A stretch of 56,529 bases of DNA from an uncultured bacterium (GTDB taxonomy: Bacteria > Verrucomicrobiota > Lentisphaeria > Victivallales > UBA1829), in NCBI GenBank assembly GCA_900548385.1, contig URKJ01000034.1, positions 1 to 56,529 of the forward strand. Direction: 5' to 3'. Every line of letters begins with the position of its first letter. Position 1 is the first letter of the stretch. Below the pieces are notes generated by a model. That model saw nothing but the letters and a program-made list of their open reading frames with translations, was not told the origin of the DNA and searched no databases. Positions 16,917 to 24,849 of the stretch are shown here, one piece after another. The position numbers were made by a program, and so were the translations under genes.

Positions 16917-18131
16917 ATGGATTCCTACATGCTCATCGTCTGCGGTTCGCATCAGGAACGCAGCGCAAAAATCGGCGAAACGGTCAGCTTTTTCCCGACT
17001 CTGGTCAACTGCGCCGGCAACGGCAAAGTGTATGACGGCACAATCCGCTGGGAACTGAAACGAAACGCGGAACAGCTCATATCCAACGGAGAAATCCCGT
17101 CCGCCTCCTATACCGGCGGCATCACATTCCGCGCAGAGGAAGCCGGATATTATAAAGCGACATTTGAAGCATTCCGCAACGGAAAGTCCGTAGCGGAAAA
17201 ACAGATCGGCGTACTGGTCGCTCCGGAACAGATCCGTCCAACGCTTCCGGTCCCGGACGACTTCTCCGCATTCTGGAACAAACAGCTGGAAGAGTTACGG
17301 CGCATCCCCGTAAAAGCTGCACTGACGCCTCTTGAGTCTTCGAACCAGCTTGCCGCATTCGACCTGAAAGCGGAATGTGCCGGAAACACTCCGGTCAGCG
17401 GGATTTTCATGCGTCCGGCGTCCGTTTCTCCCGGAAAGCATCCGGCAATTCTTCTTCCCCATGGAGCCGGAGTGCGGTCGGCAGGTTACGGACGCATTGC
17501 CGGATGGGCGGCGAAAGGGTTTCTCGCGCTCGACATCAACGCGCACGGACTCGAAAACGGGCATTCTCCCGACTGGTATCAGGCAAAAGGACGGGAACTT
17601 GCCGGTTATCCGAACCGTGGATTCGACTCCGGCGATCCGGAAAAACCGTATATGCGAACCATGTTCCTCCGCGTGGTCCGGGCACTGGAGCTCCTCGCCG
17701 CCATGCCGGAATGGGACGGCAGAAATCTCTGGATATTCGGCGGAAGCCAGGGCGCATGGCAGAGCCTTGCCGGAGCCGCTCTGATGAAAAAAGTCAGCGG
17801 AATCGCCACCTGGATCCCGGCAGGATGCGATATTTACAACGGCGGATGGCCATTCGCCGAACTGATCGGAAAAGCCGAAAAGTCCCCGGCACTGCGCCGT
17901 ACTCTTCCTTATTACGACGGTTGCAGTTTCTGTGCGCAAATCGACAAAATTCCGGTACTGTTCTCGGTCGGTCTGATCGACAATGTCTGCAAGGCGGACG
18001 GTGTCATGGCGGCATACAACAGTCTCAAAACGCCGCACAGGGAACTGATCCTTCACTATCAGATGGCGCACGAAACGCTGGAAAGCGCCATGGCGGAACT
18101 GGACCGTTTTATCATGACGCATCTCAAGTGA
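16917..18131 (+). CDS. Acetylxylan esterase-like alpha/beta hydrolase
   Basis: 404 residues. An N-terminal beta-sandwich (about 1-105) precedes an alpha/beta-hydrolase domain of the AXE1/cephalosporin-deacetylase type. It shows the family's DFSAFWNKQLEEL start, PAILLPHGAGVRS with the oxyanion-hole strand, the nucleophile elbow GGSQGA, the acid in VGLIDNVC and the His in QMAHE. It probably removes acetyl or similar groups from carbohydrates. No signal peptide is visible, so it would act in the cytoplasm unless exported otherwise. AAAGGAG is well placed before the ATG. It is monocistronic and converges with the next minus-strand operon. Confidence 0.86.
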   Translation: MDSYMLIVCGSHQERSAKIGETVSFFPTLVNCAGNGKVYDGTIRWELKRNAEQLISNGEIPSASYTGGITFRAEEAGYYKATFEAFRNGKSVAEKQIGVLVAPEQIRPTLPVPDDFSAFWNKQLEELRRIPVKAALTPLESSNQLAAFDLKAECAGNTPVSGIFMRPASVSPGKHPAILLPHGAGVRSAGYGRIAGWAAKGFLALDINAHGLENGHSPDWYQAKGRELAGYPNRGFDSGDPEKPYMRTMFLRVVRALELLAAMPEWDGRNLWIFGGSQGAWQSLAGAALMKKVSGIATWIPAGCDIYNGGWPFAELIGKAEKSPALRRTLPYYDGCSFCAQIDKIPVLFSVGLIDNVCKADGVMAAYNSLKTPHRELILHYQMAHETLESAMAELDRFIMTHLK

Positions 18132-18209
18132 GGAATTTCGTGCCCCGGCACGGCCTTTCCGCATCACGGTGCGGGCAACGGAATGCTCATCCGGCCCCGG
18201 TCCCGACGC

Positions 18210-19109
18210 TCATTTCAACCGGTATTCCAGATTATCGAAATAAACAGCGGCTTCCGTTGCGCTTTTGAGCAGATGAAATTGAATCCGCGCCATTCCCTCC
18301 GTCAAAGCGGGCCACTCCGCCGTATCGGAGGGGATCGCGTAGGAAAAAGTGAACTCTTTCCATTCCGGTTCCGCCTTGAAACCGAATCTCCGGACAAGAT
18401 GCTTTTTGTATCCGCTCCGGAAGAAATCAAAATACATGACGCACGGAACCATCCCTTTCTGCGATTTTGCCCAAAACCGGATTTCAGCGGTTCTGCCGGG
18501 AATCGCCGGAATATCCCGTGTAATGACTGCGGAAAAATCCCCTGCTTTCTTCTCTAAACGCAGGCTTTTCTCCCCCGCAAAAAATGACGGGGACTCGACG
18601 ACGGCAAGCTGTTTTTCAAATCTTTTATGACGAGGCAGCAGCACACTTCCGAATTCGAAATCGCCTTCACTCAGAAGATTTTTTCCGTAATCGGCAACTT
18701 CCGCCAGGGAAATACTGCGGATCCGTGCGCTTCCCCCGGCTCCGGGATTCGGATAAAGGGAAAAGCTCACCGCGCCTTCCCTGCCGGTTTTGAAGTAAAA
18801 GGAAAAAGTCTGCCATTCCATCGTATTCCGTCCGCCTGTCTGGTACTGCGCCGGAACGGACGCCCCGTCTTTTCCCCGGAAACAGACTGTCAGCGGAAAG
18901 TTATTCAACTCCGCCTCAAAGGAAAGTTTGTAATATGTATTCGGTCTCAGCGTTTCCGGCAGGATCCGGAGGGAAGGATAATTGCGTCCATCATATTCAA
19001 TGGAATAGAGTCCGTCTTCCACGACCCATGGTTTTACCGTCTTTATGGAAAAATCCGCCGCAAGAACGGAACAAACAGCAAAAAAGATAAAGATCACCTG
19101 AAGTTTCAT
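18210..19109 (-). CDS. Secreted protein with tandem carbohydrate-binding-like beta-sandwiches
   Basis: 299 residues. A signal peptide (IFIFFAVCSVLAAD, residues 6-19) is followed by two jelly-roll-like segments (about 20-150 and 155-299). Both have features of CBM4/9/16-like domains: YYKLSFEAELN, EWQTFSFYFKTG, a NLLSEGDFEFG domain start, AEIRFWAKSQKG and WKEFTFSYAIP. No catalytic residues are apparent. The start codon follows the stop of the preceding glycosidase directly, with its ribosome-binding site inside that gene's end, so the two are coupled. It may bind the same polysaccharide at the cell surface. This is inference from fold and context. Confidence 0.7.
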   Translation of the reverse strand: MKLQVIFIFFAVCSVLAADFSIKTVKPWVVEDGLYSIEYDGRNYPSLRILPETLRPNTYYKLSFEAELNNFPLTVCFRGKDGASVPAQYQTGGRNTMEWQTFSFYFKTGREGAVSFSLYPNPGAGGSARIRSISLAEVADYGKNLLSEGDFEFGSVLLPRHKRFEKQLAVVESPSFFAGEKSLRLEKKAGDFSAVITRDIPAIPGRTAEIRFWAKSQKGMVPCVMYFDFFRSGYKKHLVRRFGFKAEPEWKEFTFSYAIPSDTAEWPALTEGMARIQFHLLKSATEAAVYFDNLEYRLK

Positions 19110-22019
19110 TCATTTCTCCTTTCCGTTCTTGACAATGCTGAAATTGCAACGGTTCTGGTGCAACTTCTTTCCCCCGCCGAGAACCGTTTCCGTAACAGAA
19201 ACTCCCGACGCATCGTCAATTTTGACATCGAATCCGAGCAAAGCGCCGATCTCCGCCGGAATTTCGATTGTAAAACCGTAGCCCGCCTTATCCTGCCGAA
19301 GATTGAGTTTACAGTCGGAAACCTTTACCGCTCCGGACGCATGCAGCTTCACAGCGTCCCGCGGAGTAATGAACAGCCGGAACGTATTATGCGTATAAGC
19401 CTGTGGGAACTTGAGGGGAATATGCAGCGGATCCGTGTCAAAGAAAAGTTCAACGCAGTCGGTTTTCCATGGGGGACGTTCTCCGGAAAGTCCTGCATCC
19501 GTAGAATCCTTCACGTTCATTTCAAGCACGATTTTTTTGTCATCAAACGCCAGTTTTCCCTCGGCGTTTTTCATCCGGAACGTTTTTCCGATCCTTTTAT
19601 TCCGGACAATTTGAATCGGACTCCGGAACGTGCTGCCATTCAGGAAAAGCATCAGTTCCGCTGCTTTCCGGTTGTTTTTCACATCTTTAACCGGGACGTC
19701 AAATGTCCGGCTGCTTTTCGCGGGGAGCGAGAAACGAACCGGAGAAACAGCGGACAAACCGCCTCCGGCAATCCCGATCACACCTTCCTGCATTTTATCA
19801 GATTCATTGTGCAGCATTACATAAAGCGAATTTCCGACGCGGCGGGCAAGAGGAGCTCCAAAAACCGGTTGGCTGAGCCGCAAAGGCAATGCTTCCAGCA
19901 AGGCAAGGAACTCCGCCTCGGAAAGTTTGCCCGGAGCAAGATACAGAGGATCGGCGGAAATCAGTTTTTCTCCGGCTTCTTCCGGATTGCCGAAAATATC
20001 CTTCACCTGAAACGCCGAGAGATCCGCAACACTCTTTTTGCCCGAATAGTTCCAGACCGCGGCAATCGGCTTTCCGTTTCTGCGGTAAATATAGCAGATC
20101 ACATCATGAGACAAACGCAGTTTTTTCATCGGCTGCGCTCCTTCGAACAGGCGCGCCAGAGCATTGTATGCGACAAATACATCGTTGGGAATGGATTCCG
20201 TCCTTTGATACGCCGCATAAGCCGGATGGAGCGTCTGTTTCCAAAGACTCTTCATGTGGGCGGAGCAGCTCTGTTTCAGGCCTTCACCAAGATCCGTGAG
20301 AAAACGCTGGGCAACATGATGGGCCCGCAGGAACGACGACTGCCCGGCATTGTCAAGCAGATCGTCCCAGTCATAGAGATAATACAGTTCCGTATTGTAC
20401 AGCGGCTTGTCGCCCGCCATACTGCGAATCTGTTCAATCTGCCTGTCCGCCGGAATCATGGAATTGAGAGTGCGGGCGCTATACGGGTGAAAGCTGATCC
20501 CGTCCAGATAATTTTCCGCGCCGAGCCGGACACATTCCCGCATAAACCCGCCGACATCCTTTCCCATGTCTCCTGTGGCGCAGATTCCGATCACAGTCGC
20601 ATGAGGAGCATGGCGCTTCAGGATTCCGGAAGCCGGAATCATGTATTTCAGGTAAAGTTCCGGGCTCATATTCAAATTCGGTTCGTTCATGATTTCGTAA
20701 ATGGAAACCCTTTCGCCCGCATGTCTGGCGAAAGCGGCGATATAACGCTCCCATTCCGGCATCGGAGGAACCCTGACGATAAATTTCGGGTGGGTTCCCG
20801 GCGGATTTTTTTCAATCCGGATCAATTTCCTCCTCAGCCATTCGGGACGGAACTCGGCTTGATACGGTCGCCAGTTTTCATACATTCTCCCGAAAACCGG
20901 CATGATCTGCATCCCATAGCGGCGGGCGGTGTTCACGGAGAGATCAAAGTTCGAGAAATCGAATCTGCCGTTTTCCGGTTCCATAGCGCGCCAGTCCGTC
21001 GCCAGCCTTCCGCTGTCCCAGTCCCGCAGCAAGCGGCATCCCATCCGCTGAAGCAGCTCGTATTTTTTCACGGGAGAAATCCCCGGAGCTTCAAAACCAC
21101 CACGGGAATTTCCGCGTTTTTCAATAAAATCCAACCCGCCGTTGACACTGACGACGAACTCCCTTGCCGGATCTATGAACGGCTTGCCCGCATATTTGCC
21201 GATCACGGAAAAAACACCGCCGAGAACAGGAATTTCGTTTCCATTCCACCGCACCGCCGCGGCAAACATGCCGAAACGGACAAGCGGAACGGAGAATTCC
21301 CGGACCGAAGTTCCCGGAGCCAGTTTCACAACCTCCTCTTTACGGAAAACAACCTTCTTGAGTCCCGGATCGTGCACCGTAAATTCCAGCTTGCCGGAAC
21401 TTGTTTCCGAAGCGGAATTATTCAGGACGAAACGAAGCCCGGCGCTTTTTTCCTCGTCCAGCGTATAAAGTGTTTTTTCCACATAGCACGCCGCCGTGAT
21501 TTCCGCATTGCGTTCTCCGCCGGAAATCCGGAAATAATCAAAACGGTACACTCCTTCCGGAGTCGCCGGCGCAGAGGAATAAACAACCAGCATATATGGT
21601 CCGGCATGTTTTCCCGTATTGAATGTAAATTCCAGCGTCTGCGGTTTCCCGGTACTCCTGACAGTCCGGTGATGTGTCAGCCACTTCCCCGAAGCCGTTA
21701 TATGCAGAACCGTAAAATCAAGAATCCCCGACGGCCCTTGAAAGGAAGTGGAAAAACGGATCTCCCGTCCGGCGGGAAGCGGAAATTCCGCGCTGCGGAG
21801 TTGAAAATATTCTCCGCGGGAATTTTCCAACACCAGTTTGCCGTTCTCAACCGTCAGCGGCCGGTATTCAAGATCAGGGTTGACATCCGGGCGCAGCAGC
21901 CTCCAAAGTCCGAACCCGGCAGTACCGAGCTTGAAATCTCCGTTCATAACCGCATTCGTTTCCCCCGCGGACAGAAGAATCCCGAAAATACTCAATGCCG
22001 TCAATAAAAAAAGTCTCAT
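19110..22019 (-). CDS. Secreted clan GH-A-type glycosidase with CBM9-like C terminus
   Basis: 969 residues. A signal peptide (LFLLTALSIFGILLSAG) is followed by an N-terminal jelly roll (AVMNGDFKLGTAGF start, about 20-190). A TIM barrel carries EIMNEPNLN (Glu 446, presumed acid/base) and YNTELYYLYDW (Glu 544, presumed nucleophile). The C terminus (about 810-969) has KTDCVELFFDTDP and GYGFTIEIP, typical of CBM9-like domains. The plan matches the 1178-residue enzyme at 9768. GH family assignment is not possible by eye; GH39-like is a guess. It follows the ADP-ribosylglycohydrolase-family gene by 58 bases on the same strand. Confidence 0.8.
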   Translation of the reverse strand: MRLFLLTALSIFGILLSAGETNAVMNGDFKLGTAGFGLWRLLRPDVNPDLEYRPLTVENGKLVLENSRGEYFQLRSAEFPLPAGREIRFSTSFQGPSGILDFTVLHITASGKWLTHHRTVRSTGKPQTLEFTFNTGKHAGPYMLVVYSSAPATPEGVYRFDYFRISGGERNAEITAACYVEKTLYTLDEEKSAGLRFVLNNSASETSSGKLEFTVHDPGLKKVVFRKEEVVKLAPGTSVREFSVPLVRFGMFAAAVRWNGNEIPVLGGVFSVIGKYAGKPFIDPAREFVVSVNGGLDFIEKRGNSRGGFEAPGISPVKKYELLQRMGCRLLRDWDSGRLATDWRAMEPENGRFDFSNFDLSVNTARRYGMQIMPVFGRMYENWRPYQAEFRPEWLRRKLIRIEKNPPGTHPKFIVRVPPMPEWERYIAAFARHAGERVSIYEIMNEPNLNMSPELYLKYMIPASGILKRHAPHATVIGICATGDMGKDVGGFMRECVRLGAENYLDGISFHPYSARTLNSMIPADRQIEQIRSMAGDKPLYNTELYYLYDWDDLLDNAGQSSFLRAHHVAQRFLTDLGEGLKQSCSAHMKSLWKQTLHPAYAAYQRTESIPNDVFVAYNALARLFEGAQPMKKLRLSHDVICYIYRRNGKPIAAVWNYSGKKSVADLSAFQVKDIFGNPEEAGEKLISADPLYLAPGKLSEAEFLALLEALPLRLSQPVFGAPLARRVGNSLYVMLHNESDKMQEGVIGIAGGGLSAVSPVRFSLPAKSSRTFDVPVKDVKNNRKAAELMLFLNGSTFRSPIQIVRNKRIGKTFRMKNAEGKLAFDDKKIVLEMNVKDSTDAGLSGERPPWKTDCVELFFDTDPLHIPLKFPQAYTHNTFRLFITPRDAVKLHASGAVKVSDCKLNLRQDKAGYGFTIEIPAEIGALLGFDVKIDDASGVSVTETVLGGGKKLHQNRCNFSIVKNGKEK

Positions 22020-22077
22020 ACCATCACCTTATAAGTTTTTCTCTGCAATCCCTTTCCATTCATTCTTCCAAATCCTT

Positions 22078-23610
22078 TCATTTGAATGAATTCACTAAAA
22101 AACGATGTCCTTTTCCGATTCCCAGCCCCCAGCGGATTTCCGACTCGAAAGACTGCGGCTCCAATGCAACGATCAGAGTATGTTCCCCCTTCGACAACGG
22201 GAAATGACGGCGGTACTGATTCAACGGCGCTCCGCCCAAATCCGGATTGAATATCACCTGGCGTTCTCCGCAGGGGAATCTCCCATTGCTCAGTTCCATC
22301 TGCGGAAACAGACGCTGACGTCCAAACAGCATGTGCACGTCATCGTGCAGATTGCTTACGGCGGGGTCCAGATAAACCTGATTCGACACCGGACTGTTGA
22401 ACATCAAAGTATAGGCTCCATCCTCCGGGATTTCAAACCGGAAACGGAGAACGATCTGGCCGCCGTTTCCCCGGAACTCCGCAGGAACCTCCAGTCTCGC
22501 GTAAAAGGGATCGCACAGGATTGTGTTCCAGCACTGCGCGTTCAAATCAATCCGGTACCATTTCGGATTCTTTTGCATGGAGACATCCGCATGAATCCGG
22601 AACGGCGCGTAATCCGGTTCCGGCGTTCCGACGGTTTTCACATACGCGGGAATCCGCTCCCGCAGAGAAAGAATCTGCTCCGTGAACGCCTCAATCGTCA
22701 ACGGGAACTCCAGCCCGGAGACATCCGCGTCGCAGACGGTCAGCCCGTGTCCCACAGGACGGCGCCATTCCTCCGGAATACCGCCGGGATTCAGGATTCC
22801 CAGAATCGCCCCTGCCGTCGCCGCGGTGCAATCGGTATCCATCCCGCAATTCGCCGCATCGCAGATTGTCTTCCCGAAATCGCCTCCGCCGGAAAGAAGT
22901 GCAAGCACGGTAAAAGGAACATTGATGCGCACACTCATCTTGAATTCCGTCGCATACCGGTCGTAAAGAGCGTCCCGGACGAACCTCCAGTTCCGATGGG
23001 AATCCCAAAGCGAACACGCCGTGCGGATCCCCTCCGCCAGAACCGAGTCCGGCGGAAGATAGGAAAGCCCGGCTTCAATGAGTTTGCGAATGTCCGTCTC
23101 GACAAACGCCATCGACTCCAGTGCGGCAAAAAAGACCTCGGCGTCCACTCCGCTTCCGGCATGGTCAATACAGGCGTCCTCGCGAGCGAACTTCACCGCC
23201 AATGCGGGATCCCCCGGCGCAAGACACGCCCAAATTTCGCTCCGGATCGCCGCCCCCATCCCGTCGGCATAATAATTGTCATACGACCCCGACCACGGCG
23301 GGCGGATTCCCAATGCAAGGTTGCGCATCGCCACGGCATATTCCTGACAATGGAAATTCATATGCCGGAGCCAGATGTCCGCAAGGACTTCCCTGTTGAC
23401 CTCCGGTTTCTCCATACGGGACAGCGCTGCGGCATACATCATCTGAAGCTCAAGATCATCATTCGGAATGGCTCCGGAAGGCACCGGGTCGTAATACGTC
23501 AGCCGGTTCACGGACGGGAAGCCTTCAAAAGGCGCCCCCAGCGTACCTCCTATGTTTTTTCCATTCCAGCAGGCAAGCACCCTTTCCCGGTAAGCACTCA
23601 GTTCGTTCAT
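22078..23610 (-). CDS. ADP-ribosylglycohydrolase-family protein
   Basis: 510 residues. The N-terminal ~300 residues form the all-helical ADP-ribosylglycohydrolase domain: KNIGGTLGAPFEG, the metal-binding PNDDLELQ, and the second metal site GMDTDCTAATAGAILG. The C-terminal ~200 residues are an added beta-rich region with FRFEIPEDGAYTLMFNS, suggestive of a small carbohydrate-binding-type sandwich. The family hydrolyses ADP-ribose links, but such fusions inside glycan operons may act on other glycosidic bonds. There is no signal peptide. The start is ATG 23610, with AGGAGA 8-9 bases upstream; an ATG at 23619 lies too close to that site. Confidence 0.83.
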   Translation of the reverse strand: MNELSAYRERVLACWNGKNIGGTLGAPFEGFPSVNRLTYYDPVPSGAIPNDDLELQMMYAAALSRMEKPEVNREVLADIWLRHMNFHCQEYAVAMRNLALGIRPPWSGSYDNYYADGMGAAIRSEIWACLAPGDPALAVKFAREDACIDHAGSGVDAEVFFAALESMAFVETDIRKLIEAGLSYLPPDSVLAEGIRTACSLWDSHRNWRFVRDALYDRYATEFKMSVRINVPFTVLALLSGGGDFGKTICDAANCGMDTDCTAATAGAILGILNPGGIPEEWRRPVGHGLTVCDADVSGLEFPLTIEAFTEQILSLRERIPAYVKTVGTPEPDYAPFRIHADVSMQKNPKWYRIDLNAQCWNTILCDPFYARLEVPAEFRGNGGQIVLRFRFEIPEDGAYTLMFNSPVSNQVYLDPAVSNLHDDVHMLFGRQRLFPQMELSNGRFPCGERQVIFNPDLGGAPLNQYRRHFPLSKGEHTLIVALEPQSFESEIRWGLGIGKGHRFLVNSFK

Positions 23611-23646
23611 AAAACACATCTCCTCTCATTTAATTCGGTAAAGTGT

Positions 23647-24402
23647 TCAATTTTCACGCGCCGATGAAAAAAAATAATCCAGATAGCCGAGCGGAGTCTG
23701 TAAAAAACCGCGGTTTGCAACATGTCCGTCGGCAAAAATAAAGTTGGCTAAGGCAAGATGCCGGTACGCAATGTTGTACCCCTGCACTTCCCTCCATGAT
23801 CCGCCCAGAACAATCCAGGGACCTGGTGCACGCTCCTGTGTCAATGTATTCGGACCGAGATCTCCCGCCCATACCCGTGCGGATGGCCTGCGCAAACGGG
23901 ACAAATGCCGTCCATTATAAGCCTGTATGGAATTTTTGGCAACTCCGCCTCCCATATGCTGGTTAAGCCCGTAATGCCGCCAAAGGAATTCCAGCTCATC
24001 CTGCGGAAACTCCGCATTGCTGTTTTTCGGACATGCAAAGATCGGACGAATCTTCCTCTTTCCTTCACTGGTAATCACATGATGGAGATTGGAAACCGGC
24101 ACGGCAGGCATGTAATAATACATCAGCCGATCCTGCCATACCTGCGTAATCACCGATCCGTTTAAAAGAAAATTGCTGTCAAACCCTTCCGGTCCCCAAC
24201 TGTTGTTGTCATCCGCATAAGAAAGCAGGAATTGTCCGATCTGGCGCAGATTCCCGACACAGTTGGCGGCAAATGCCCGTTCCCGCGCTTTCTGCAGTGC
24301 GGGAAGAAGAACTCCGGCAAGAATTGCAATGATCGCAATCGTAATTAACAGTTCAATCAGGGAAAAATAGTTCCGGCGGATTTTTTTGCAGACAGTCTTC
24401 AT
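23647..24402 (-). CDS. Prepilin-like protein with N-terminal methylation-type motif and H-x9-DG tail
   Basis: 251 residues. RRNYFSLIELLITIAIIAIL is a type IV pilin-like leader and helix, with Tyr in place of the canonical Gly before the cleavage point. CVGNLRQIGQFLLSYADDN follows, as in the DUF1559-like family, and RHLALANFIFADGHV gives an exact H-x9-DG near the C terminus. The start is ATG 24402 with GAGGAG about 7 bases upstream; an ATG at 24417 overlaps that site. It heads the four-gene operon running down to 18210 (pseudopilin, ADP-ribosylglycohydrolase-like, glycosidase, binding protein). A role as an exported or surface-anchored partner of those enzymes is inferred. Confidence 0.87.
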   Translation of the reverse strand: MKTVCKKIRRNYFSLIELLITIAIIAILAGVLLPALQKARERAFAANCVGNLRQIGQFLLSYADDNNSWGPEGFDSNFLLNGSVITQVWQDRLMYYYMPAVPVSNLHHVITSEGKRKIRPIFACPKNSNAEFPQDELEFLWRHYGLNQHMGGGVAKNSIQAYNGRHLSRLRRPSARVWAGDLGPNTLTQERAPGPWIVLGGSWREVQGYNIAYRHLALANFIFADGHVANRGFLQTPLGYLDYFFSSAREN

Positions 24403-24418
24403 GCGAACTCTCCTCATT

Positions 24419-24648
24419 AGATTTTGTTTTCATAATTCTGCGTTATAATAATTATAGCACAAAACCTGATCTCTGAGAATGTCTAAAATGGAGAAAAACA
24501 TATCTTTTCAAGTATTTGCGCTCCCGCACACAAGTAAAAAGGCGGAAAAATCCCCGGAAAACGGGCTTCCCTCCGTTTCTCTGAAAAGAATTTTTTCCGG
24601 TATGCCGAAGCGGTTTTCCGGATGCGCAATTCAGGGGTCAGATTACAA
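24419..24648 (+). repeat. Dispersed repeat copy A (REP/MITE-like)
   Basis: About 210-230 bases are shared, at roughly 80-85% by eye, with 33149-33361 in the same orientation. Shared landmarks are AGATTTTGTTTT at the start, TAATAATTATNGCACAAAACCTGA, GGAAAACGGGCTTC, GGTATGCCGAAGCGG and the end CAATTCAGGGRTCAGATTACAA. An imperfect palindrome (CCGGAAAACGGGCTTC at 24554 with GAAGCGGTTTTCCGG ending 24621) gives a REP-like hairpin. A 76-codon open frame across it is not kept in the other copy. The left edge abuts the ribosome-binding site of the pseudopilin gene. Confidence 0.85.
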
Positions 24649-24716
24649 TAATCTCGTGCAGGTGCGCTGCAACTGCACATTTTCAGGCTCACATTGGGCT
24701 GGACTTTGATGGATTC

Positions 24717-24833
24717 TTATTCTTCAATATCCGTGACTTCCAATGCGGCATACCGGGCTCCGCCGATGCCGCTTACCTTGAAGAACACGGGCTGCTGACA
24801 ACCTTAAAATCCGGTGAACCGAGTTTTATCCAT
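24717..24833 (-). pseudogene. Possible gene remnant with one in-frame stop
   Basis: Reading from ATG 24833 gives nine codons, an in-frame TAA at 24804-24806, then 28 codons ending FKVSGIGGARYAALEVTDIEE and a stop. The tail reads like the natural C terminus of a protein and uses the local codon style, but no complete gene exists here and I do not recognise the family. It lies between repeat A and the phosphatase gene. It may be the stump of a gene cut off when the repeat or neighbouring module arrived. Chance is not excluded for so short a frame. The remaining bases between 24403 and 24849 hold only repeat A. Confidence 0.35.
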
Positions 24834-24849
24834 TGTCGTATCTTCTGTT

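Noticed and set aside
18627..22007. A 1126-codon open frame on the plus strand opposite the binding-protein and glycosidase genes
   Set aside because: It mirrors the 969-residue glycosidase with signal peptide and catalytic Glu motifs on the minus strand; the antisense product shows no fold or signal.
24479..24709. A 76-codon open frame within repeat A
   Set aside because: The frame is broken in repeat B, where the DNA is otherwise conserved, so the element is not kept for coding.
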